Below, piece after piece: positions 12,286 to 24,004 of a stretch of 64,000 bases of DNA. This DNA comes from Tolypeutes matacus (taxonomy: Eukaryota > Chordata > Mammalia > Cingulata > Chlamyphoridae), in assembly GCA_026826555.1 (NCBI GenBank), contig JAKSZT010054569.1:3214258-3278257 (forward strand). The letters are read 5' to 3'. The position numbers and the translations under genes were made by a program. Each line of letters starts with the position of its first letter. The first letter of the stretch is position 1. The notes under the pieces are model-generated. The model was not told the origin of the DNA, did not search any database, and saw only the letters and a program-made list of their open reading frames with translations.

Positions 12286-12992
12286 ATGAAAATATTTCCA
12301 TCTATTGTGGTGATGCCTGCATATCTCATTTTAATAATCAGAAAAAATTAAATCCTCCTCCACAGTTTTATATATACATATCTCTCACAGGCATATATTG
12401 GTTATCAGTTATCAACTGGGAGAGCCCAGATTTTGAACAGTAGGGTAAGTCTGGCTTAGAAGTCTGTGGATGCAAACAGGTGGAACTATCTTAATCACTG
12501 GAAAGCAGTTTTCCACACTAACCGCCTCCTGAACACATCAGATTCTACTCAGCCCATTCCATCTGTTCCAAAACAAACATTTATAGTTTGAAAAGTATTC
12601 CACAGGTGATTCTGCTAAATTCCCACTCCCATCCTAACTCCTTTAAGAACTGTTTCAGATTTTCCTGGATGCCTATACAAACTAGCTTCAATGTAAAGAA
12701 ATCAAAGAGCACTATGATAAGCCACAAGAATGTAGTAAGAGAGTCACTACAGAGGATAAAGTGGTTTAAGTTTTAGCTTTTCGTTCTAAGTAAAACACCC
12801 ATGAAAATAATACTGGAGAAAAGTGCACTGTTCAAATAATACATCAGTATATTGTTTTGCATTAAATAATAGCATACAAATATTTTATCAAAATGTTCTA
12901 AAGGCTCTTTGAAAACAGTACAGCAATAATAGGTACACAATATACCCACCTAAAAGAGTAAAACACAAAGCAACTCATAAAAGGTAGCTACT
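12286..12992. other. No gene or clear repeat seen
   Basis: Intronic AT-rich sequence. Confidence 0.5.
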
Positions 12993-13362
12993 AAAAGTGT
13001 GTTGTAGGGAAGCGGATGTGGCTCAAGTAATTGGGCTCCTACCTACCACACAGGAGGTCCCAAGTTTGGTTCCTGATACCTCCTAAAGAAGACAAGTAAG
13101 ACAGTGACGCGATGGGCTGGCGCAGCAAGATGATGCAACAAGAGACACAAGGAGGAAAACATAATGAGAGACACAACAAAGCAGGGAGCGGAGGTGGCGC
13201 AAGCGATTAGGTGCCTCCCTCCTACATGGGAGGTCCCAAGTTCAGTTCCCCGTGCCTCCTACATAGGAAGACAAGCACACAATGAACAGACACAGAAAAT
13301 GCAAACAGCAAGGGGGTGGGGAGAAATAAAATATACCTTAAAAAAAAAAAAAGTGTGTTGTA
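12993..13362 (+). mobile_element. Dimeric DAS-type SINE with 14-bp target duplication
   Basis: Two tRNA-related heads ('gggaagcggatgtggctcaa' near 13008 and 'gggagcggaggtggcgcaag' near 13185), each with a B-box region, are joined by a 'gagacacaaggaggaaaaca'-type linker and end in poly-A. The direct repeat 'aaaagtgtgttgta' flanks it at 12993-13006 and 13349-13362. It inserted as one unit. Confidence 0.93.
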
Positions 13363-15862
13363 ATTGACAATTTAATATAGTCAAAAAGAAAAAAGGAATC
13401 AAGAATATGTTGTAGACCTACAGTCCACATTTTAAAACGAGACCAGGTTTTGCTGAAAATTTCCCCTCTAGTATAGAAAGATTCTGGCCAAATTTTAACT
13501 GTACTTTCATTTGATACCAAAAAAACAAAACAAAACAAAACAAAAAACACTAGTTATTCTGCTGGATACTTTTACAAAATACCTTACCTTGAAATTGAGT
13601 AAAATTTAATTAGCACATAACATCACTGAAAATCAAGGACGATAAAAAATCTTAAAGACTAAAAACAATTACTTAGTAGAAGGAACAGATCTGCTTTGAA
13701 CAAGTTTTTGAATGGGTCTAGAATATCAGGGAGAGGGAAAGCATGGAGAATGTTAAGAATCTCAGGGAGGTACTGTCAAATGAAATATGCTTCCCCTGAG
13801 ATTAAGAAACAAGTAATAAAACTCTTTACTGCTGGAAATGTGAATACATGAACAGAAAGGAGAATGCAAAAAGCCAGAAAATCACTTGTTTAGACTGGGT
13901 GCTCTTTGACGTGTCGGTGACTATGTTTTACCTTTGGAATCCTTATGTCTGGCAATAAAGGGAAAAATGTGTCTGAACAAGAAATCTGATCAAAACAACA
14001 AGAACAACAACAACCAAAAAAGGGGGGGAGGGGAGGGGGAGATCGTCCCCAAACAGAACCAAGCATTTAATTTGCATACAAAACAATGGAATCACTTAGA
14101 CTACTTTCCTACCATCTTTTTCTCCAATAATCTCAACAATCCACTAAATTTCCTAAGTATAATCATAAAAAGGTGGGGCTGACTTAAAAGGTTCCAGATA
14201 AAACATTTTAGAAAGCATAATCTACTGTATATAAATATATAAAAATATGGAAGATAAAAGTGAAGAAACTGCGCTACAAACAGATTAAATTTTTCAAGCA
14301 GAATTTCAAAAGTATAAAAATAGTGGATACGTCAAAACTTCCCCCAAAGGTTAGCAAGATATTAAAGTTCTAAAATAACTCTCTTTCTTTCTTACAACAA
14401 TGCACAATTACAAAAAGTATACATTCTTTTTTCAAAACAAAGTTCTCACAGTTAAGACCCAGCAAGATGCTTACATCTGTTAAAAGTCCACAAAGTCCAA
14501 GTAGTGAACACTGACTGCAGGCACCAGGGGGCCTCCCAGGAATATCTTGCCAATAAAGGAAAAGGTAAAAGAAGCTCCTGGCAAAACTTTACTTCCTATT
14601 CAGCCTTAGACTACTGGAAGTCTTTCACATCTGGAGCAAATATACTGTATTTAGTTACACAATGAGTACACTCAGAATTGATGTTTCAGATTCACACTTG
14701 TTGAATAAAGGAACTAATGCCTCTCCCCGTACGATTTTCTTCATGATTTTCCAAATTTAATTTCATACTCCTTCACTGCAGGAAACACTACAATATCTTC
14801 AGCTAATGTAAAAGCAAAAAATTCACAGTCGTCTATCAGACAAAGAGGACTCTAAATTTTAAAAAAGGCTTACTTAATTTCTTTTCTCTTCTACCCACTC
14901 ACAAAACAATTCGTGATGACACAAATTTTAAGGTAAAGGGGCTCACTGGCCGAAAACTGCGGTTAACTTTGAATGATAATCCTGCAATAAATCAGTATGT
15001 TTAACTCCTGGCCTCTGCGCCTCTTCCCCACCCCGCCAATCCCCTTCTCACAACACTCTAAAATTTTCAACAAAAATACAAAAAGCCCGGAAATGTCAAA
15101 TGTTGCTAACACTTGTAAAAACATCTTTTAAACACAACAGAGGCTTTACAACAGCCCTTTCCTAACTTTGTGCCGAAATTAAATTCTGCTTAAATCTGTT
15201 AAATTCCCAAAGCCAAAGACCAATCCCTTCAACAAACGTTATTTATATATTTCAGATTTCTTGCGTGAGTCTTTCACGCGGTCAAAGATTTTGTTTCACT
15301 TCATTTTTTTTCCCCAAAGCTAAATAATAAAGAATAGGGTATTCAAACTCCCGCTAATTCCACCCTCTCCCTAACAGAGTTCGTTCTACAGCATCATATA
15401 AAAATGCAGAACAGCAGATTTAACGATCATATAAAGAAGTTTTGTGCTTTGTTTTTAAAATAAAATCCACTCCCGGATGCGAAGCAGCCAAAGGCCACTG
15501 TACAAAGAGACCCGAGAAGGAACACATTCCAGGGACACACAGCACACACCAGCACGCACCCTCGCTCCCTTCTCGGGAAGGGTCACCGGAGGCGAGCACC
15601 TCGGCAAGGAGAAGCCAGCCCCCTTCCGGGAGGCCGCCTCCCCGCAGGTGGCTCATCGCAGCCCCGCAGCGGCGCCCCTCCGTCCCCGAGGGTCCGCCCG
15701 GGGCCCACAGGCCTCTACGCCCCCTCCCCTGCGGCGGCCTCTGCTCGTCCGTCCTGCTCGTCCCCGGGCGGGGAAGGGGGTCCCCTCGGGTTTCGGGCAG
15801 GGGAGGGGATGAGGGAGCCACCCCGCACCCCCGAAGCCCGCCGGCCCAGGCCCCGCGCTCAC
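13363..15862 (-). other. PPP1CB: PPP1CB intron 1, donor-proximal part, nearly repeat-free
   Basis: No recognisable interspersed repeat, open frame or RNA gene was seen between the dimeric SINE and exon 1. The stretch is AT-rich up to about 15.4 kb, with an (AAAAC)n run near 13520-13545. The lack of repeats next to the promoter is compatible with intronic regulatory DNA, but nothing specific is visible. Confidence 0.55.
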
Positions 15863-15914
15863 CCTCCAGCAAGCGGGTGATGAGACTGTCCACGTTCAGC
15901 TCCCCGTCCGCCAT
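15863..15914 (-). CDS. PPP1CB: PPP1CB coding exon 1 (protein phosphatase 1 catalytic subunit beta)
   Basis: Read on the minus strand from the ATG at 15914-15912, this exon encodes MADGELNVDSLITRLLE, which is the N-terminus of PP1-beta/delta. The alpha and gamma paralogs begin differently (MSDSEKLN..., MADIDKLN...). The exon is 52 nt: 17 codons plus one G, followed by a consensus donor GTGAGC (15862-15857), so the intron is phase 1 and the split codon would give the expected Val18. The start has a strong Kozak context (A at -3, G at +4) inside ACAAAATGGCGG. The enzyme is a metal-dependent Ser/Thr phosphatase steered by regulatory subunits, including the myosin phosphatase MYPT subunits; its catalytic core is encoded by later exons outside the window. 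Reading through the donor gives a longer open frame to 15420, but that frame diverges from PP1 immediately and is intron. I see no exon 2 to the left. Confidence 0.96.
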
Positions 15915-15917
15915 TTT
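15905..15917 (-). promoter_or_regulatory. YY1-type motif overlapping the PPP1CB start codon
   Basis: The minus strand reads ACAAAATGGCGGA across the start codon, matching the YY1 core AANATGGCGG. YY1 sites just downstream of transcription starts and overlapping ATG codons are common in CpG-island genes. Its function here is inferred. Confidence 0.45.
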
Positions 15918-16020
15918 GTCGGCACCAGGCTCTCCCTGCCGGCAGCGGGAACAAGGGCTCCTCGGCAGCGGAGGCTGCGGCGACGACTCGGCCTTCTCTC
16001 ACCTACAAACCACACGGCGT
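15915..16020 (-). other. PPP1CB: PPP1CB 5' untranslated region (approximate extent)
   Basis: The sequence upstream of the ATG on the minus strand is GC-rich, has no upstream ATG in this stretch and carries CCGCTGCCGGCAGGGAGAGC-type leader sequence consistent with a CpG-promoter 5' UTR. A donor-like AG|GTGAGA lies near 16000-15991, so alternative leader splicing is possible. The transcription start cannot be fixed from sequence alone; the upstream limit given is a guess. Confidence 0.6.
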
Positions 16021-16261
16021 TTCGACCCGGGCCCGCCGCCCCCCTGCTCCCGGGCCCTCCCCCCGCCCCCTCCCCGCCAAGCCGTGCGAGCGCGCGCACA
16101 CTCGGAGGCACTTGGGATCAATCGATAGAGCAACAAGCGGGGCCCCACGCACCGGGCCGCGTCAGCCGCAGGCCGCCCCCTCCCCGCCGGCACCGCCCTA
16201 CGCCGCAGAGCTCACCAGCACCGCCCCGCGCGGCCCGTCCCCGCCGCCGCGCCACGCAGCC

Positions 16262-16545
16262 CTCCACGCAGGCGCACAGCCGCGCTTCGCGGCGCCCCGG
16301 CCTTTGCGCAGTCGCACTGGCCTCAGTCCGCCCGCCCCGCCTCCACCGCCTTCGCGCAGACCCGTCGCCCTTTCCCTCCACCTCCACTGCGCCGACTCGC
16401 CACGGCCGCGCAGGCGCCCGGCGCGGTTTCGGGATTCGCGGAGCCGAGGAGGCTCCCATGACGCGAAGCGCGTGTCGGCAGGGCGGCCCTTCCCCCGCTT
16501 TTTCTCTGCTCTCGGGCTCCCCGCCGCTCCGCAGGCGCAGTGGTG
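16262..16545. promoter_or_regulatory. Cluster of NRF1-like 'GCGCAGGCGC' motifs upstream of PPP1CB
   Basis: Several near matches to the NRF1 palindrome (YGCGCAYGCGCR) recur in less than 300 bp: CGCAGGCGCA near 16267, TGCGCAGTCGCA near 16305, CGCGCAGAC near 16352, CGCGCAGGCGCC near 16408 and CGCAGGCGCAG near 16531. They lie upstream of the presumed start of the minus-strand gene. Binding is inferred from the motif only. Confidence 0.5.
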
Positions 16546-16660
16546 TGTGCCCTTCCCGCCTCGCTTTTCTTGGCTGGGTTCCCTGGCTTTGCGAGCGATT
16601 CCTCATGTTTCCGTTAACCGAGGAACGTAGACTCCGGTTACCCGTGTTTGAAACCCTGGT

Positions 16661-17304
16661 TTGCGCGCGTGGGTAGCAAGAGTTACTCAGCTGGGAAAGT
16701 TTGACATTGCAAACTAGGGGGTTTAAACCCTACGGTTCCACAAGGTCAGGTCCCAAAGTGTCTCTGGTTAAAACAAGTGTTGAAGTGGGCATTGAAAGGG
16801 TCAGCGATAACACCTTACATGGATATATCTCTGCCTTTTACGCAGGGCTTGCACATATCTTCCACCTCCATCCACTCTGTGGATGCTCTTTCTCCAGAGT
16901 GCCTTTTTTTTTTGTTCGTGCTTCCATTATATTGCTTAATTTTATTACGTTGTAATTGTTTTTACGTTTCTCTTTCAGTTTCTCTTTCATAGTCGACCGT
17001 GAGCTCCTATAGGGCAAAAATGAACATCTGTCTCTGCTGCACCCACCAAGTGTCCTGCGCATGAATGAGAGTTGCCAGCTGTTCTTTCCACCACCTAAAA
17101 CTGCCTTTAGAGAGGCGGGAGGGAGAGAGGGCACACAAAGAATCTAGGCCAGCCAGAGTTTTTTGTTTTGTTTTGTTTTGTTGCCTGTTCCAGGAGGTGG
17201 CCAGACCAAAGGCCTTTTCACCCCTCCACGGATGTTTTTCCAAAAACTCAGGTAGATTCTACCCCAAGATCAAGGCAGTGCTTCTCCCACCCATATGTCA
17301 CTAA
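16661..17304. other. Upstream flank of PPP1CB, no gene seen
   Basis: Base composition returns to AT-rich. A (TTTTG)n run is at about 17160-17182. Several overlapping open frames have no recognisable motif. Confidence 0.5.
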
Positions 17305-17405
17305 TAGCTAACATTTATTGAGGTCCTTGCATATACTGGACACTTAAGTGTTATACACTTGTTAGGGCATTTAATTCTTACAACAACTCTAGGTGGTGGG
17401 TGCTA
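17305..17405 (-). mobile_element. MIR, left part (split by ERV-type LTR)
   Basis: 'agctaacatttattgaggtc', 'gcatttaattcttacaacaa' and 'ggtggtgggtgcta' follow antisense MIR. The text continues seamlessly at about 17920 ('tattattatttccattttgt'). Confidence 0.85.
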
Positions 17406-17919
17406 TGGAGGCAGGCTAGTTTAGGGATCGGGGAAACAAATCTAAAACACGGCAGAAGAACATGGTCGTGAAACACGTGGCCATGGAACCCCACTTGGAA
17501 ACCCCCTGAGGGAAAGACCCCACCAGAAGGCTGCTGGAAGACCCTGACCAGAATCTTCCCTTTGGAACGAGATTTTGTCCTGGGGTCAAGGAAAAGCCCT
17601 GGATACTCTCAAGGGGCCTTATCATTGGGCTCTCCCTGGGGAAGTGATGGGTGGGGTGATCGATCAAAGCAGCAAACAGCTGGGACCCCTCCACTGAACA
17701 TTAGCAAGGGGAAGAATAATTAATGGTTTAAAAAGTAACCCCACAAGCCAAATCTCTCCCTGGACCGGCCTGTAAGTACACCTGGGGACCCATAATCTGT
17801 TATTTTCTCTTATTTCTATTCTTTTCTCCCCTTTCCTTAATAAACTACGGGCCTGACTAAACCGACATGTTCTTAAACTTTTATGCAACATAGCCAAGAA
17901 CTAAGAGGAATCTGGTTCA
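17406..17919 (+). mobile_element. ERV-type solo LTR inserted in MIR
   Basis: About 514 bp begin 'tggaggcaggctagt' and end '...ctggttca'. The MIR before and after joins without loss, so the insertion limits are good to a few bases, although the target duplication (3-4 bp, 'cta') is too short to prove. AATAAA is at 17839-17844. It shares 'gatgggtggggt', 'gcaaac.gctggga' and 'taatggtttaaaaag' with 44150-44747. No internal retroviral genes were seen nearby. Confidence 0.75.
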
Positions 17920-18065
17920 CTATTATTATTTCCATTTTGTAGGTGGGACTAATAGAGACACAAAATACCTAGCCACAAATCATACAAGTTAGTACATGGC
18001 AGATCTGGGATTCAAACCCAGGTATCTAGTGATAAAACCTACACTCTTAACCATTATGATATACT
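17920..18065 (-). mobile_element. MIR, right part
   Basis: 'gatctgggattcaaaccca' and 'ctcttaaccattatgatata' match the antisense MIR tRNA-related head. Confidence 0.85.
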
Positions 18066-20199
18066 CCCACTCAGTGTATGTGAGCTGAAACGCTTAAAAC
18101 CTACATGTGCTATGTCACAAGCTTGGAGAGTAGAAACTGTAGGCTTTGCAAACAAAAACAAACCACGTTGTTCAACCAAGTGATTTGTAATGGTCCCACT
18201 GATTTACAGAGCTAGGATTCCCTAGTGCGCTTTTTTTTCCCGTACCTCCCTCTCCCTTTATTTCAGGGTTTAGCTTGTGCATTGACAGTGAACGTAGAAA
18301 AGACAACAAGCTGTCATAGTGGTCCTGTCTGAAGTGGTTTTCACAGACTCTCATAGCTACCAGTTTACCTTGGGGCAGACGAGAATGAAGAAGTGGCTCC
18401 TCATCACTCTATCTTGTTTGGTTAAAGTATATTTGTTTACACCTTGGTTTATTCCAGAAGAAGAGATTTAAGGTGATATATAAATTCATGCATCAGGATA
18501 AATGAAATGTAAGTACAGAGAAAAATAGGACAAAAGAAAACTGAGAGTGGGGAAGATAAGATGAAGCCAGAAGTATTGTATACAAAATGTTTGGTATAAG
18601 GTTCTATAGGTTTGCTAGAGATAGGCCACAAATATGACTCTAAGCCTTCTAACAACCCAAGAAAGGATCAGCTGCAAGTGGAATAAGTGTTTTGACGGAG
18701 TTGGAACCGGGACTTGAATATACCAGCTTGTGGAATTAAGTACCACCTCCTTAATCTCTATGGGGGTTCAAATATATGCAGCCATATTGAAAGGACAAGG
18801 GACACCCAGAAGAAACCTGACTGCACAGAAAGTGAGCCTCTGAGACAAAATCACCATGAGTGATGCAGAAGAGAGGCCGGTCTCAGCGCAGAGATTGGAG
18901 AGAGGCTGTGAGTACAGCCTGTAGCTGTCTCCACCCCCACCAGGTTTTCCAGTGTCTAGGAATCCTGGAAAAGAAGGAGCTTTCATAAAAATGAATGAGC
19001 TATATCATTAGAGACTCAACCAATTTTCTGTGGACCTCCCTCCAAAACCAAAGGAACTATATAAGTATTCAGACTCTTCAGATTTTGAATGCAACATGGT
19101 ACATGTACTATAAATTATTTAATACTCCAGCTGCTTCTGAGCACCATAATCTAAAAGGTGAATTTTTTTAGCAAATCATAAGAATATTCTATCAAGTAAG
19201 ATAACGACTACAATTAGCTTCCCATCAGTTTAGGTCAGATTTGCCCTTCAAGTAGCCTTTGTTTCAGAGTCAAATATGTTTATTGAAGGAAGTTTGGAAA
19301 AAGAAGAAACATATTTAAAAACACCTACAATCTCACTAGCCACACATAACTGCTTTCCAGTCTTACTTCCTAATATATACCTATTTGATAAAATCGGGAC
19401 CATGCATCACCTTCAATTTTATCCTACACTGATAAATGAGTTTTGGCACCACATTTAAATAAAATCAGTTTTCAAAGTTTATTTGGATTTTGAAATTATG
19501 GGTAAGAGATTGAGGACAGAGACAGAGGAGAGCAATGGAGACCTGGAAACTGGAAACTGGAGGAGACAGTGCTGCAGGTGGCAGCAGCAGTAGAGGCAGA
19601 GGCATTTGGAGCCACCAGGAGGTTCAAGGGTGGGTGGAGGCCAAGGAGAGAGAAGCCAGCTTGGCAGATACTGAAACTCCTGGCCTGAGTGTGAGCAGTG
19701 GCCTATGCACTGAGTAGAGATCATCAGTTAGGAAGGCAGGAGCTTGGGTGCAGAGGAACAAGAGGGCACCAGCAGTGCAGGAGGCATGAGTTGGATGGGG
19801 TGCTGTCGTGGGCATCAGCCCAGAAGGACATCTACATCTGGAAACCAGCAGACCTCAGAGCAGAGGACTGGCAGATATTGGTTCTGACTGATTGTAGAAA
19901 ACTGCCACCAACCCTTTCTGGACATGTGGAAAGACTCAGGAAGGAGATAGGGCTAAGGTCCTGTTCCTTGTAGGTCGGGCAGACCTAAGGACAAACTATT
20001 TCATGGGACTCCCAACCTTGTGGAGCTTAGATCATGGTGTACTGGAGCCAGCTTACACTACCTCATGAGAGCCACTCATTAAACTTCCAGGAATTTTGCA
20101 AATGAGTTGTTAAACAGAGCCATTTAAAAATTTTAAAATCATATTACAAATAGATAAATTATACCAAAAACAAAGGCAGCAAATACTAAAATCTCATCA
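18066..20199. other. Upstream flank, no gene seen
   Basis: Mixed unique sequence. About 19265-19480 has old-repeat character ('cctacaatctcactagccac') that I cannot assign. 19500-19960 is a purine-rich stretch with overlapping chance frames on both strands. Confidence 0.45.
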
Positions 20200-20875
20200 C
20201 TTCCTAACTATTTTCCTACATTGAGGTTGTTTACATCTATTGCCTCGGAATGGTGGAACTACTATATAATGATATGCAATTGTGCATCTCTTCCCAACTC
20301 CATGTTCAGTAACATCACAGTGGGAACTTGAAATTGGCCAAGGTGGGTGTTATGGGTTGAACTGTGTCCCCTAAAAAGATATTTTGAAGCCCTAATCCCC
20401 AGTACCTCAAAATGCAACCTTATTTGGAAATAGAGCTATTGCAGATGGAATTAGTTAAATTGCAGATGAGGTCATAGTGGAGTAGGGTAAACCTTTGACC
20501 CAGTATGACTAGTGTCCTTATAAGAAGAGGGGAGGAGACAGATACACAGAGAGAAGGTGACCATGCGATGACGGAGAAACTGAAGCATTGCAGCTGCAAG
20601 CCAAGGGACAGCAAAGGCTTAGATGGATGAGGCAAGGAAGGACCTTCCCCTCCAGGTTTCGGAGGAACCCTGGCCCTACCTACACCTTGGTTTTGCCTTC
20701 AGCAACTGTGAGACAATACTTTCCTGTTGTTTTAAAACACCCAGTTTGTGGTACTTTGTTCCAGTGGCTCTAGGACATTAATAGAGTGGGAATATTACAC
20801 TAATGAAATCAGCAAATGCTACAAACCATAGCTTTTTGCTCCAGAGGTTGTTAAACATTTCTAGCACACAGCAGG
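20200..20875. mobile_element. Possible old DNA-transposon relic hosting an MLT1 LTR
   Basis: 'ttcagtaacatcacagtggg' and 'gaacttgaaattggccaagg' before the LTR, and 'gaaatcagcaaatgctacaa' plus 'gaggttgttaaacatttcta' after it, read like one old hAT-type repeat interrupted at 20347/20786. The family was not identified. Confidence 0.4.
20348..20785 (+). mobile_element. MLT1-type MaLR solo LTR with 5-bp target duplication GTGGG
   Basis: It starts TGTTATGGGTTGAACTGTG and continues 'gtacctcaaaatgcaacctt', 'gaggtcatagtggagtaggg' and 'cagtttgtggtactttgttc', ending 'ggacattaataga' as in the MLT1 LTR consensus. GTGGG flanks it at 20343-20347 and 20786-20790. No internal region remains. Confidence 0.93.
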
Positions 20876-20990
20876 GCTTAAGGAGACATTTGGGTCACAC
20901 TTGTCAATATTGTGATCATGACACATGCTGGTGGGGACATGCTGGTGCCCAGTAGATAAAGGCAGACCAGTGCTAAGAGGGACCCAACCG
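20876..20990 (+). mobile_element. Possible MER5-like hAT relic
   Basis: 'ggagacatttgggtcacact' and 'gctggtgcccagtagataaa' weakly follow MER5A text. A 128-codon open frame on the opposite strand (20878-21264) crosses it, contains hydrophobic stretches but has no family match I can name, and is not called as a gene. Confidence 0.35.
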
Positions 20991-21685
20991 GAGACATGAG
21001 AGCTAAGACCAGAGCCATGTCCCTATGATTATCCACAAAGAAGGCACTTGGAAACCACTCAACAGCAGCTTCATAACTCTTTACAGTAAACACAGCAAAG
21101 ATGTTCATGGAGTTGTTTTTCTTATAATGATTCCCAATCTTGACCAATAGCCAATAGGGTGTGGAAGTGAAGAAGGTTAGTTGGCAAAATGCAAAGGTTG
21201 TGATATATAGCTCTTTGACACCTTGGCTTAATCCAAGACAGCTTTTCAATGAATGAATGGACATTGCTCAGACTGTCCTTCCCTACGTAGAATTTCTCTC
21301 CATCGAGTCTTTAATGTCTTGAGTGGAAGTAAGTTCTAAATTTTGCTAGGAGTACCTGGAGGTCAGCCTTCTTTATCTCAAATGTCAGCTCAACTAAAGA
21401 AAGTTGAGAAACCAGACAAGAACACATGCATCAGGAGGAGGCCACCCTTCTCAATACAGAGGCAGGCTGAGGGGGTGTGCCCAGGCAGAGCCAAGATTTT
21501 TCCTTAGGATTTCACTTTGGGTTTGTTTCAGTGCACAGGTGAGAGAGCAATCAAGACTCCAAAGTTCTCAACTAAGTCATCAGGCATGTTCTCAGTCATT
21601 TTAGCCTAAAAAGTATAAAGCAAGTATAACCAGATGTGTCTTCTCCTGCCCTCTATCAAAAACCTCCCTACTGCACCGCCCTCCC

Positions 21686-21722
21686 CCCCAAAAAAAAACA
21701 CACACATACACATACACACACA
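21686..21722. repeat. (CA)n microsatellite with preceding poly-A
   Basis: 'ccccccaaaaaaaaacacac' passing into CA/CATA repeats. Confidence 0.9.
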
Positions 21723-21724
21723 AT

Positions 21725-22734
21725 CCCTCAGTGGAACACTTTTATCTTACCCTAACTCTCTGGTATATCCTTCACGATAAACTGCTTGCAGAATGAATGC
21801 CTAGGTAATTGAAGGGAAATTATTATATAAACTGCTAGCTATAAGGTAATTAGAGTTGGATGGACAGCTACCACAAATAACTGTTTAATATTTGAAGAGG
21901 TGATCTGTGGCCCTTCTTTCTTTCTTCTTCTTGTAATTAGATTACAGGATCAGTTGTCTATTTAGGTCAGTCCTAGTTTGTTACAATAAAACCATGTCAT
22001 GTAAGTATTTGAGAATGTTTCTCTTTCAGTGCTCTCCCATCCTGCTCATTGGAACAAGATTTCAGAAAATAACTAAATGTGTTTGTTGATGAAGGAAAGT
22101 ATACAAAATGTGATAGCTTGTTTCAAATAAAACTATTTAAATGTTTTGTTTCTAATGATGGTTGCTCTCCATCTTGTACAGTATGTCCAAAGTATGTATA
22201 TGATTCACCTTTTCAGTTGGAGATTTACTTCTGAATGTTTTGTAAGTCTCTGTGTCAGATGGTTTGCATAAATAACATAAACAAAGCATTATCCCGTTTT
22301 CTACTGTAGTTATAAAATGAGTAGCTTCCCCACCTCCCCAAAGACCACATTCAAATTAATAGCATGTATCTCCTAAAACTAAAACCAAATGTTGTCTGTG
22401 AGCTGAGAAAAATACTTGTCGGGGTTACCTCCAACACCAAAACGTTCTTTTGTGTAGAAAACACGGATTACAGAGAATATTTCTGAACTATTATTCAAAT
22501 CTTGATTAAACCAAACCCAGTCTACTACAGATATGTTCTTAATTTAAATACCCTTGTGGTACTTGTTATTTAAAGAAACCTCACTGTGAATAGAGCTCTA
22601 AAGCACAGTGAATAATGAACCAATTAAGTATTTATGAAGCATTTAGTGTTTATATTCTGTGCCGAAGAAGACATGATCTTCCCCACTTTCAAGTAGTTTA
22701 ATTAATGGGTGGGAAAATGATCATAAAATGTTGT
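21725..22734. other. Unique flank sequence, no gene seen
   Basis: About 1 kb free of recognisable repeats and coding. Confidence 0.5.
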
Positions 22735-22860
22735 GGATAGTGGGAAAAGCATTGGCTTGGAGGAGGAAACCAAAGTAACTGAATAATCTTAGACAAGTCA
22801 CTCTGTCTTTCCGAACCTTGGTTTCATTACCTATATAATAAGTCCATTAATAAATGATCA
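22735..22860 (+). mobile_element. MIR fragment
   Basis: 'gcattggcttggaggaggaa', 'cttagacaagtcactctgtc' and 'accttggtttcattacctat' match the MIR body. Confidence 0.7.
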
Positions 22861-24004
22861 CCAGTTTTTCTTCCAGCTCGAACAAGCCTTTGATTCTGAG
22901 ACACACACACGGAGCCCAAAATGTAATCTAATATTGTAAAGACTGTCTCCAGCTTAGGAACTGGACCTATTCCAAAAGGTCAATTGTTTGGAACCCAGAA
23001 TACATTTTCCCACAGAGACCATGGTACAAATGGTGGTTTAATTCCCAGAACAGTCTGCAAAATCAACTTAATCCTTAATGTAACTATAGGACAGTATCCA
23101 TGGTGATATGGAATCCAACCACCAATTATAACAAGGTTTATGGAGAAAATCCACCGAGGGTTCTAATTGGCATGGCAGAAAACATCCATCAGCTTTTTCC
23201 AGCACTCTGAGCAATAACCATGAAGACAATTCTGGTTCCAATTCATAGGCACACCGTGGCCCTACATGGGAGGCAAAGGCTTGATTGGCAGCTTGGAGAA
23301 TTAGAGTGGTTCTGATACCTGAGTGATGGGGACTTTTTCCATTGGGGGAGTGGGGAGTGGGATGGACTGAGGATAGTTAATGATGTCTGGGGATTTAGTT
23401 GCCAGTGAGAAGTTGGCTCCCAATCCAAATGAGCACACTGTGTTAGGAACTAAAAAAAAAAAAAAGTACAATTTACAATTGAGGGAGTTGAGATCTAGAA
23501 TGTTAAATTGCACTGACTTAATAGCAAAACTAGGGCTTGAATCTGGAACTTCTGATTCATAGCCCCAGAGCTTCTGCTGCTGCTACCGCTGCTCCTCCTT
23601 CCTCTAGCCCCTTTCCTCTCCATTTCTCTTTAGTTCAGATTTTTACTTGAAAGCCACTGCACTGTGAAACAAGCTACTCTTTCCTTCCCCTCTCCCTCCT
23701 GCATCCTCACACCCATCGGCATCTCAATTTTTCACTCACTGGTCTTCCAGGGCAGCCTGGTCAGTGGTGAGCACAGCACTTTCCTGTTTTGCCCCTATGT
23801 GCTCTGACAGCGCCACCAGCTCAAAGGCTGATGCCCTAATTGCTGAAATTAATTAATCCCAAAGTCTAGTGACATTAGGGTCCTTCGGGGAGTAATGCTC
23901 CCTATAAGACAGAACCCAAACTGCCAAGGAGAGCCTGGCTCCCAGCACCTAGAGGACAGAGGCTGCCCCGTTGGCAGAAACAAGGCTTCTGGCTGGAAGT
24001 TCCT
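22861..24004. other. Unique flank sequence, no gene seen
   Basis: Contains a 14-A run near 23451. No coding support. Confidence 0.5.

Larger units (their letters stand above)
15540..16660. promoter_or_regulatory. PPP1CB: CpG island promoter of PPP1CB
   Basis: About 1.1 kb of very GC-rich, CpG-dense DNA stands out from AT-rich flanks on both sides and contains exon 1. It holds many GC-box-like CCGCCCC/CCCCGCC stretches and no convincing TATA box at a fixed distance, which fits a housekeeping, dispersed-start promoter. Long open frames cross it on both strands (up to 228 codons), but they are rich in Pro, Arg, Gly and Ala and reflect base composition, not coding. Confidence 0.92.

Noticed and set aside
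15420..15862. Continuation of the PPP1CB frame as a 164-residue protein
   Set aside because: After LLE the sequence leaves PP1 completely at a consensus GTGAGC donor; it is intron read-through.
15442..16128. 228-codon plus-strand open frame across the CpG island
   Set aside because: Rich in Pro, Arg, Ser and Ala as expected from GC-rich DNA. It overlaps the PPP1CB exon in antisense and has no domain-like sequence or conserved motif.
16112..16630. Overlapping 160-170-codon frames on both strands in the CpG island
   Set aside because: Low-complexity Arg/Gly/Pro/Ala translation; stop-poor because of GC content.
20878..21264. 128-codon minus-strand frame with hydrophobic stretches
   Set aside because: No protein family recognised, an in-frame stop lies just before the ATG, and the DNA partly resembles an old MER5-like transposon.
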